DNA of 8,137 nt, taken from assembly GCA_025656435.1 (NCBI GenBank), contig JAHXHT010000100.1, positions 1 to 8,137 on the forward strand, in the 5' to 3' direction. This document shows positions 1 through 5,825 of the stretch, in pieces. Position numbers and translations under genes: made by a program. How positions within the stretch are numbered: the stretch's first letter is position 1; each line of letters starts with the position of its first letter. The notes under the pieces were generated by a model that worked only from the letters and a program-made list of their open reading frames with translations, did not search any database and was not told the DNA's origin. Source of the DNA: Candidatus Thiodiazotropha sp. (ex Gloverina cf. vestifex). GTDB lineage: Bacteria > Pseudomonadota > Gammaproteobacteria > Chromatiales > Chromatiaceae.

Positions 1-47
1 CATTAGGTGGAATCACCCCGATACAGAAGCTGGCTCAGACAGCTTAA
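1..47 (+). mobile_element. C-terminal end of an IS transposase (integrase-core/DDE type), cut by window edge
   Basis: Reading from base 3 gives LGGITPIQKLAQTA followed by TAA at 45-47. This matches the tail of rve/DDE integrase-core transposases (IS3 and IS481 families), which typically end in a segment like 'RPHxALGGxTPxEKLA'. The G-G-x-T-P-x-x-K-L pattern is what I see; the family assignment is inference from only 14 codons. The context supports it: the downstream pqiC-like frame starts abruptly within about 30 bp of this stop and lacks its 5' third, as expected when an IS ends inside a gene. The IS terminus would lie between about 48 and 80. The rest of the element lies left of the window. 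Confidence 0.45.
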
Positions 48-65
48 CAGTGACTACTTTTGAGT

Positions 66-80
66 CCCATTATTAATGGG
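66..80. repeat. Perfect 7-1-7 palindrome at the putative IS/pqiC junction
   Basis: CCCATTA-T-TAATGGG is a perfect palindrome centred on base 73. It sits exactly where the non-coding IS flank gives way to the pqiC-like frame, whose first ATG (76-78) lies inside the right arm. It could be part of the IS terminal sequence or a junction product. Function unknown. Confidence 0.4.
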
Positions 81-468
81 GGGATTACCGAATCTCTACG
101 AATTTGACCGATGGGCCGGCACGCTGCAGGAGAATATGGTGCAGGTGCTATCGAACGTCATGCAGCAGGCACTGCCGCAGGCACAGGTTATCGGGCATCC
201 CTGGCACAGCAGCGTGCAACCGGACTATGAAGTGATCCTCTATATCAGCCGCTTTGACCGACAGTCAGACCATATCAAGTTACAGGCACGCTGGAGTCTG
301 GTTGAACAGAGGAAAGGCAGACTGCTCCGGTTGGATCAGACGGTCATCGAAACCTCGGCCAACGGTGGAGGTATCGAGGCAGGTGTGAAAGCCTCAAGCG
401 ATGCGGTGCAGATACTGGCCAGGGAGATAGCCGCCCAGTTGCAGACGCTTTTAGCCGATCAGCGTTGA
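76..468 (+). pseudogene. pqiC: 5'-truncated PqiC/ABC-type transport auxiliary lipoprotein (DUF330-like)
   Basis: The 130-aa frame matches the C-terminal two thirds of PqiC/YmbA-type lipoproteins (ABC_trans_aux family). The phrase LYEFDRWAGTLQENMVQVLS corresponds to the conserved 'W(A/S)xPL(D/E)xxxxxxL' helix. The later YEVILYISRFDR and the strand ending KLQARWSLVE are typical family strands. Intact members (about 185-200 aa) are outer-membrane lipoproteins working with PqiAB/MlaD-type MCE proteins in lipid transport. Here the signal peptide, lipobox cysteine and first roughly 70 residues are missing. The same frame has stops at 4-6 and 61-63, and I see no convincing Shine-Dalgarno before the ATG at 76. 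An IS transposase tail lies immediately upstream, so this is best read as an IS-truncated remnant, not a functional gene. Its stop overlaps the csiV 3' end by 10 bp, convergently. Family assignment is fairly sure; the exact subfamily is less so. Confidence 0.65.
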
Positions 469-1286
469 GGTGCCGGTTGTTCTGAGGGTTTTGCTTCATC
501 AGCAGAGGACGGTGGTTGCGTCGCCTCGACTGGCGGGGTTATCTCGGTTTCAGGCTCAGGCTCAGGCTCAGGTTCCGGCTCAGGTTCCGGCTCAGGTTCC
601 GGCTCGGGTGGGACATACTTTTCTGCCTGTACCAAAATGCCAAGAACCGGGTGATCCAGATAGTGCAGTATTCCACTTCGCATTCGACGTTGAGCTTGCA
701 GACGATAGGATTGAAAATGGGGTCCCATAAACAGTGTGTCGTCAGATGATGTGGCAGTTTCCGGGTTGTACGGTAAGTGCAGCAGCAGATCGGTCTCCAG
801 GTGGAGGTAGCGTTTGACGCCAAACTTGAGCGTACCTTCCAGCTTTGGCGGATTCATCGGCCCTGTCTCTTGACCATTATCGGGAGGCAGGCTGATATAG
901 AGTTGTTGCGCCTGTTCCGGGTTCACGATCTGTTGGCGCCACGCCACATGATAGAGGGGCCGATAGTTGCGAGAATTCCGAAACCGGGTCCAGATGTCGT
1001 TCAAGCGACGCTCAGAGGCGGGAAGCGGTCGGTACGTAATGGGCTCGTCATCTCTCAGTGCCGCCTTGCCACGTCTATCGAACGGGATGGCATTCAGTAG
1101 TGAGGGGCTTTCCGGATTGTCGGGCCAGGCCTCAGTCGAGCCTGCTCCCTTGGCAATTCGTTGAAAGATCAATACCTCGAATTCATACCAAGGTGGTTGA
1201 GTTGCTGATTCACCCTGTTCTGCCAGGAGTGGGAATGGCAGTGCCATCATCAGGCCAAGGGTAAGCGCCGGGATTAAATTTTTCAT
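459..1286 (-). CDS. csiV: CsiV-family periplasmic protein with Glu-Pro repeat tail
   Basis: A 275-aa secreted protein. Residues 1-22 form a Sec signal peptide (basic K2, hydrophobic core, PLLA before the likely cut ahead of E23). Mature residues WYEFEVLIFQR (about 33-43), followed by an EAWPDNP segment, are the CsiV family hallmark. In Vibrio cholerae CsiV interacts with LpoA and supports PBP1a-dependent peptidoglycan synthesis; the same role here is inferred. After the folded part (ending near AEKYVPP, about 225) comes an uninterrupted (EP)n run at about 227-246, then a Pro/Ser/Glu-rich disordered tail. The gene lies 8 bp downstream of mfd on the same strand, so it is probably cotranscribed with it, and csiV next to mfd is a known gammaproteobacterial order. 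The ribosome site is poor: AGGA abuts the ATG directly, so translation may depend on ribosomes finishing mfd. The 3' end overlaps the truncated pqiC tail to tail. Confidence 0.8.
   Translation of the reverse strand: MKNLIPALTLGLMMALPFPLLAEQGESATQPPWYEFEVLIFQRIAKGAGSTEAWPDNPESPSLLNAIPFDRRGKAALRDDEPITYRPLPASERRLNDIWTRFRNSRNYRPLYHVAWRQQIVNPEQAQQLYISLPPDNGQETGPMNPPKLEGTLKFGVKRYLHLETDLLLHLPYNPETATSSDDTLFMGPHFQSYRLQAQRRMRSGILHYLDHPVLGILVQAEKYVPPEPEPEPEPEPEPEPEPEPETEITPPVEATQPPSSADEAKPSEQPAPQR
551..604 (-). repeat. Tandem repeat encoding the CsiV Glu-Pro tail
   Basis: On the plus strand there are three copies of the 6-mer CAGGCT (551-568), followed by three perfect copies of the 12-mer CAGGTTCCGGCT (569-604). 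All units are multiples of three, so changes in copy number lengthen or shorten the (Glu-Pro)n run (about residues 227-246) without breaking the frame. The 12-bp unit is a diverged doubling of the 6-bp unit. Such Glu-Pro runs form stiff extended rods, as in TonB. Confidence 0.85.
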
Positions 1287-1294
1287 TCCTAAGA

Positions 1295-4200
1295 TTACTC
1301 TATCAGGGTGTCGAGCAGATCGTGCATCTTGCCGATACGCTTATCGGGTAGATCGAGATCAGCAATAAAGCGTAGCTTATCACCACCATCCAGGCGGTAG
1401 GTATGGGGTTTGCTTTGAATCAGTGCGATCAGTTTGGCAGGATCGACTTTTGGTGTCTCTTCAAACAGCAGACGCGCCCCCTTGGGACCGGCCTCGATCT
1501 TGCGGATGCCCAGCGGGTGAGCGCGTAGTTTCAGTTCGGTGATCTCGAACAGATTCTTGGTTGCCTGAGGCAGCAGGCCGAAACGGTCGATCATCTCCAC
1601 CTGCAACTCTCTGAGTTCTGCCTCGTTTGCCGCGCTGGCAATACGCTTGTAGAGCACCAGACGACTATGCACATCTGGCAGATAATCTTCGGGTAGGAGG
1701 GCGGGGATATTCAGCTCGATCTCGGTGCCGTGATCCAGGGGGCGATCAAGCGCCGGCTGTCGACCGGATTTGAGCGCTGCAACAGCCCGCTCCAATAGCT
1801 CGGTGTAGAGAGAGAAGCCGATCTCATGGATCTGTCCGCTCTGCTCGTCGCCGAGCAGCTCACCTGCGCCCCGGATCTCCATATCATGAGTTGCAAGGGT
1901 AAATCCTGCACCAAGATCTTCTAGAGATTCAATGGCTTCCAGTCGCTTTTTAGCGTCACTTGTCATGCTGGCTGCTGGTGGGGCCACGAGGTAGGCATAG
2001 GCCCTGTGGTGTGAGCGTCCGACCCGGCCACGGATCTGGTGCAACTGAGCCAGTCCCAGCTTATCGGCCCGGTTGATGATGATGGTATTGGCAGTGGGAA
2101 CATCGATACCGCTCTCTACGATAGTGGTGCAGACCAGTAGGCTGAAGCGCTGATGGTAGAAGTCGCGCATGATACCTTCCAGTTGGCGTTCCCGCATCTG
2201 CCCGTGAGCCACCTGAAGGCGGATACCAGGCAGCAACGCCTCAATCCGTTCCGCCATATTCTCAATCGTGCTGACCTCGTTATGCAGAAAGTAGATCTGC
2301 CCGCCGCGCTTCAATTCACGCTGGCAGGCCTCAGTGATCAGACTGTCGTTCCATTGACTGACAAAGGTCTTTACAGGATGACGCAGCGCTGGCGGAGTGG
2401 CGATGATCGAGAGATCGCGCATACCCGACATGGCCATATTCAGCGTACGTGGGATGGGTGTTGCGGTCAGCGTCAGCAGATCGACCTCACTGCGCAGTGC
2501 CTTCAGCTTCTCTTTGTGACGCACACCGAAGCGGTGTTCCTCATCGATGATTACCAGACCCAGATTCTTGAACTTGATGCCTTCCGAAAGCAGTTTGTGG
2601 GTACCGACCACGATATCGATGTGACCATCGGCCAGTCCGTCCAGGACTTTCTGTTGCTGTTTGCCGGTGCGAAAGCGCGAGAGACTTTCAACTTTCACCG
2701 GCCAGTCGGCGAATCGATCGGCAAAGTTCTGAAAGTGCTGCTGGGCCAACAGGGTAGTGGGCACCAGTACGGCTACCTGCTTGTTGCCCTGTGTGGCCAT
2801 GAAGGCAGCGCGCATCGCAACCTCTGTCTTGCCGAAACCCACGTCGCCGCAGACCACCCTGTCCATGGGTTGTGACGACTCCATATCTCCGAGCACCGCA
2901 TCGATAGTCTGTTGCTGATCGGGTGTCTCCTCGAATTCAAAAGAGGCGGCAAAGTCCTGGTATTCCGCATCCGGTGCCGGGAAGGAGATACCCCGGCGTG
3001 CCGCTCGGCGGGCATAGATCTCGAGCAATTCGGCCGCAACGTCACGGATCTGCTTGGCGGCTTTGCGTTTGGTTTTCTCCCACTGGTCACCACCGAGTCG
3101 GTGGAGTGGGGCATTTTCCGGTGATGCGCCTGCGTAACGGCTGATCAGATGGAGTGAGGCGACCGGCACATAGAGCTTGTCGCCTCGGGCGTACTCCAGG
3201 GTCAGGAACTCGGTATGCATGCCGCCAACTTCGAGTGTCTGCAGGCCCAGATAGCGCCCGACGCCATGATCCTCGTGTACCACAGGTGCGCCGATGTGGA
3301 GTTCGGTCAGGTTGCGGACAATCTGATCCGGGTCCTGGCTGACTTTGCGTCGACGTCGTTCCTGCCGCACTCGCTCACCATAGAGTTGTGTCTCTGTGAT
3401 GAGGGCGATGCCGGCATCTTCAAGCCAGAGTGCCAGCTCCATGGGGGCCACGCAGAGGCCAATAGGTGCAGTACTTTCAAGAAATTCCTGCCATCCCTGC
3501 ATAACTTTTGGCTGTATGCCGAGATCCCGCAGGGTGCCTTGCAGCATCTCGCGCCGACCGGCACTTTCAGCAATGAACAGGACACGCAATGACGGATTGG
3601 CAAGGAATTGATTCAGTGTGCCAGCCGGTGATTGGCTGCGAGCCTGGAAGGCGACGGGTGGAAGTGTCTGCGTATGAAAGTTGATGGCGCGGGTATAACC
3701 TTTGGTACGACCAGGCGGTAGTTCATGGCCGGAAAGATGGACAGAGCTGCCCATTTTCATCATTGAAGCCAACTCGTCAGGCGCCAGATAGAGTGCTGTC
3801 GGCGGCAAGAGCGGACGTTCGATATCGTGGCGTCTGGCTTCGAAGCGTGTCTCCACCTCCGTCATAAAGACGCTTGACTGCTCTCTGGCGCCATCGAGCT
3901 GGATCAGCAGATGATTACCCGGCAGGTAGTCGAAAAGTGTTGCGGTGTGTTCGAAAAAGAGCGGCAGATAGTATTCGAGCCCACTTGGCAGCTTGCCGTC
4001 GGAGACGTCCTGATAGATCAGGCTTCTTTGCAGGTCATCCTCAAATTGTATCCGGTAATTGCGTCGGAACAGGGTAATCGCCGCCTCATCCAGCGGGAAC
4101 TCCCGTGCAGGCAGCATCTCTATCCGGTCAAGTTTTTCCGCCGAGCGTTGGGTCTCCGGATCGAAGATGCGAATGGTATCCACCTCATCGTCGAACAGAT

Positions 4201-4774
4201 CAATGCGGTAGGGATTTGGGCTCCCCATGGGAAAGATGTCGATCAACGATCCTCTTAGCGCAAATTCACCATGAGAGAGCACTTGGGAGACACACTGATA
4301 ACCGCTGTGTTCGAGGCGTTTGCGGGTGACATCGATATCGAGCTGCTGATCTTTCTCCACAATCAGGCAGTGGGCATCGAGAAAGGCCTGTGGTGGCAGG
4401 CGCTGCATCAGGGTGGATACAGGTGTCACCAGTACGCCCTTTTTCATCCGTGGCAGCTGGTAGAGTGTGTGTAGTCGTTGGGAGATCAGTTCCGGTAATG
4501 GGGAAAAGAGATCGTAGGGGAGCGTTTCCCAGTCGGGAAGATTCACCACGGGTACATCGGCGTCACCGAGAAAGAAATGTAACGCCTGCTCAAGCCGGGT
4601 GGCCGATTGCACATCCACTGTCAGCACCAGTATCAGGCCCGGATAGTTCTGTGCGGCATTGGCAATCGCCAGGGCACTGCCGCAACCATAGAGTTGGCCC
4701 CACTGCAGACGTTCCCCGTCGGTACTGGGTATGGGTGGCTCGAAGGGGGAACAGGGTGTTTGTGAATGGGTCAT
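1295..4774 (-). CDS. mfd: Transcription-repair coupling factor Mfd
   Basis: A full-length Mfd of 1159 aa (E. coli: 1148). It displaces RNA polymerase stalled at DNA lesions and recruits UvrA for nucleotide-excision repair. The N-terminal UvrB-homology module includes PDWETLPYDLFSP and QRLHTLYQLP. The RNA-polymerase-interacting domain has HEDHGVGRYLGL starting at about residue 500. The SF2 motor has Walker A GDVGFGKT (643-650), the DEEH Walker B box (744-747), motif III TATPIPRT, and the translocation segment ADKLGLAQLHQIRGRVGR (903-920) with the motif VI arginines. The C-terminal TRCF/D7 domain starts near LNIPALLPEDYLPDVHSRL and ends in DLLDTLIE. The N-terminal UvrB-like Walker A site is degenerate (GCGSALA, about 30-36), as usual for Mfd. 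The ATG at 4772-4774 is the only reasonable start, since an in-frame TGA lies about 13 codons upstream; no strong Shine-Dalgarno is visible. csiV follows after 8 bp. No frame damage seen. Confidence 0.98.
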   Translation of the reverse strand: MTHSQTPCSPFEPPIPSTDGERLQWGQLYGCGSALAIANAAQNYPGLILVLTVDVQSATRLEQALHFFLGDADVPVVNLPDWETLPYDLFSPLPELISQRLHTLYQLPRMKKGVLVTPVSTLMQRLPPQAFLDAHCLIVEKDQQLDIDVTRKRLEHSGYQCVSQVLSHGEFALRGSLIDIFPMGSPNPYRIDLFDDEVDTIRIFDPETQRSAEKLDRIEMLPAREFPLDEAAITLFRRNYRIQFEDDLQRSLIYQDVSDGKLPSGLEYYLPLFFEHTATLFDYLPGNHLLIQLDGAREQSSVFMTEVETRFEARRHDIERPLLPPTALYLAPDELASMMKMGSSVHLSGHELPPGRTKGYTRAINFHTQTLPPVAFQARSQSPAGTLNQFLANPSLRVLFIAESAGRREMLQGTLRDLGIQPKVMQGWQEFLESTAPIGLCVAPMELALWLEDAGIALITETQLYGERVRQERRRRKVSQDPDQIVRNLTELHIGAPVVHEDHGVGRYLGLQTLEVGGMHTEFLTLEYARGDKLYVPVASLHLISRYAGASPENAPLHRLGGDQWEKTKRKAAKQIRDVAAELLEIYARRAARRGISFPAPDAEYQDFAASFEFEETPDQQQTIDAVLGDMESSQPMDRVVCGDVGFGKTEVAMRAAFMATQGNKQVAVLVPTTLLAQQHFQNFADRFADWPVKVESLSRFRTGKQQQKVLDGLADGHIDIVVGTHKLLSEGIKFKNLGLVIIDEEHRFGVRHKEKLKALRSEVDLLTLTATPIPRTLNMAMSGMRDLSIIATPPALRHPVKTFVSQWNDSLITEACQRELKRGGQIYFLHNEVSTIENMAERIEALLPGIRLQVAHGQMRERQLEGIMRDFYHQRFSLLVCTTIVESGIDVPTANTIIINRADKLGLAQLHQIRGRVGRSHHRAYAYLVAPPAASMTSDAKKRLEAIESLEDLGAGFTLATHDMEIRGAGELLGDEQSGQIHEIGFSLYTELLERAVAALKSGRQPALDRPLDHGTEIELNIPALLPEDYLPDVHSRLVLYKRIASAANEAELRELQVEMIDRFGLLPQATKNLFEITELKLRAHPLGIRKIEAGPKGARLLFEETPKVDPAKLIALIQSKPHTYRLDGGDKLRFIADLDLPDKRIGKMHDLLDTLIE

Positions 4775-4849
4775 CGGTACTGGGGGTTGAAGTTGAAGCG
4801 GGCGATTGTCTCATAACTGCTGCTTGAGGTCAGGTCATGCGCCACTGGG

Positions 4850-4921
4850 ACGGATTGGCACATTGGTGGGTTCGTAGGTTGGGCCTCCTGCGTCGGTCCA
4901 ACCTACGACTTTACAATCCGT
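4850..4921. repeat. Nested intergenic hairpin element (REP-like)
   Basis: An 11-bp perfect inverted repeat, TCGTAGGTTGG (4872-4882) with CCAACCTACGA (4898-4908), extends inward by one G-T wobble and two G-C pairs around a 9-nt loop. Outside it lies a second 8-bp inverted repeat, ACGGATTG (4850-4857) with CAATCCGT (4914-4921). The 'CGTAGGTTGGGC...CCAACCTACG' type of sequence is common as a dispersed intergenic repeat in many gammaproteobacteria. It lies in the spacer between the divergent mfd and SDR genes and lacks a U-tract, so it is not an obvious intrinsic terminator. Its dispersed nature cannot be tested from this window. Confidence 0.7.
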
Positions 4922-4941
4922 TACATCTCTCTGGGATTCTT

Positions 4942-4954
4942 ACCATGCGATGGT
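4942..4954. promoter_or_regulatory. Short palindrome upstream of the SDR gene, possible operator
   Basis: ACCAT-GCG-ATGGT is a perfect 5-3-5 inverted repeat, 55 bp before the SDR start. Its position would suit an operator or activator site, but it is short and no cognate regulator is visible. I found no convincing -35/-10 pair for either direction in 4775-5008. Confidence 0.25.
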
Positions 4955-4993
4955 CATGAAATCTGACTAGGATTGCTTTACGTAAAAATAATA

Positions 4994-4999
4994 CTGGAG
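4994..4999 (+). promoter_or_regulatory. Shine-Dalgarno site deciding the SDR start
   Basis: CTGGAG lies 9 nt before the ATG at 5009. A longer frame from TTG 4973 is open, but it has no such site and would add 12 residues ahead of the family's usual N-terminus, so ATG 5009 is preferred. Confidence 0.6.
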
Positions 5000-5008
5000 T
5001 CGTGGCAA

Positions 5009-5824
5009 ATGAGTGATCGAAACCCGGGGCGGTTAGCTGGACAGAGGGCATTGGTTGCCGGCGCAAATTCCGGCATAGGTGCAGCCGTGGCGCGAGGCTT
5101 GGCCATGTCAGGCGCAAAGGTCGTGATTAATTATGTGGTGGATGAGCCCGCGGCACTGAAACTGGTCAACGAAATTGAGAAATCCGGTGGCCAGGCAATG
5201 GCCATACACGCTGACGTTAGCAATGAGGCAGATGTTCAAACCATGTTCGCTCAAATGATCGAAACCTGGGGCAGTATTGATATTCTGGTCAATAATGCGG
5301 GTATACAAAGAGATGCACCATTTCTCGATATGACACTGTCCCAGTGGAATAAGGTGATGGACGTCAATCTTGTCGGACAATTTCTCTGCACCCGTGAAGC
5401 GGCCCGTGAATTTGCCCGACGGGGTGTAGTGCCGGAACTCTCCTGTGCGGCGGGAAAGGTGATCTGCATGTCATCAGTGCATGAGGTGATCCCCTGGGCT
5501 GGTCATGTGAACTATGCCGCCTCCAAAGGTGGGGTCATGATGTTTATGCAGAGTGTGGCGCAGGAGTTGGCTCACCAGAAAATCCGTGTCAACGGTATTG
5601 CACCAGGTGCTATCCGTACGCCTATCAATCGTAGTGCCTGGGAGACACCGGAGGCGGAAGCCTCTTTGCTTAAATTGATTCCCTATGAACGGGTCGGTGA
5701 TCCGGCGGATATTGCCAAGGCTGTGGTTTGGCTGGCTTCCGACGAATCGGATTACGTGACTGGTACAACGCTCTTTGTCGATGGGGGCATGACGCTCTAT
5801 CCCGGTTTTCGTGAAGGGGGTTGA
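5009..5824 (+). CDS. Short-chain dehydrogenase, glucose 1-dehydrogenase-like
   Basis: A 271-aa classical SDR (Rossmann fold, soluble). Residues from ATG 5009: cofactor glycine motif GANSGIG (18-24), NNAG (95-98), structural/catalytic Asn120 (DVNLVG), Ser156, Tyr169 and Lys173 (YAASK), and the PGAIRTPIN loop. Several stretches, such as SSVHEVIPW, PGAIRTPIN and DGGMTLYPGF, closely track Bacillus glucose 1-dehydrogenase, which oxidises beta-D-glucose to glucono-lactone with NAD(P). Substrate is therefore inferred as glucose or a similar sugar. Differences from Bacillus Gdh: about 7 extra residues before the catalytic Ser strand (around RRGVVPELSCAAGK), and NYVVDE after the second strand where Bacillus has NYRSKE. 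The missing Arg makes NADP preference doubtful. The stop is one base before the likely start of the glycogen-debranching gene, so the two are translationally coupled and probably share a pathway. Start chosen by the CTGGAG site 9 nt upstream. Confidence 0.88.
   Translation: MSDRNPGRLAGQRALVAGANSGIGAAVARGLAMSGAKVVINYVVDEPAALKLVNEIEKSGGQAMAIHADVSNEADVQTMFAQMIETWGSIDILVNNAGIQRDAPFLDMTLSQWNKVMDVNLVGQFLCTREAAREFARRGVVPELSCAAGKVICMSSVHEVIPWAGHVNYAASKGGVMMFMQSVAQELAHQKIRVNGIAPGAIRTPINRSAWETPEAEASLLKLIPYERVGDPADIAKAVVWLASDESDYVTGTTLFVDGGMTLYPGFREGG
5813..5820 (+). promoter_or_regulatory. Shine-Dalgarno site deciding the debranching-enzyme start
   Basis: GAAGGGGG ends 5 nt before GTG 5826, which follows the SDR stop (5822-5824) by one base. 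The alternative GTG 5811 would overlap this site and lacks one of its own, so GTG 5826 is the likelier start. The site lies inside the last SDR codons, implying coupled translation. Confidence 0.55.
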
Positions 5825-5825
5825 A

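Noticed and set aside
551..604. CRISPR array
   Set aside because: The repeats are contiguous 6/12-bp units without spacers and lie in a coding frame.
470..730. Plus-strand frame with Gln-Ala/Val-Pro-Ala repeats across csiV
   Set aside because: It is the reverse reading of the CsiV Glu-Pro repeat; no family likeness and no ribosome site.
2153..2875. 240-aa open frame on the plus strand inside mfd
   Set aside because: It is antisense to the conserved Mfd motor domain, has no recognisable domain, and is explained by codon bias of the true gene.
4872..4908. Intrinsic terminator for mfd or the SDR gene
   Set aside because: Both genes are transcribed away from this spacer and no U-tract follows the stem on either strand.
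4973..5008. TTG 4973 as start of the SDR gene
   Set aside because: It adds 12 residues not typical of the family and lacks a ribosome site, whereas ATG 5009 has CTGGAG at good spacing.
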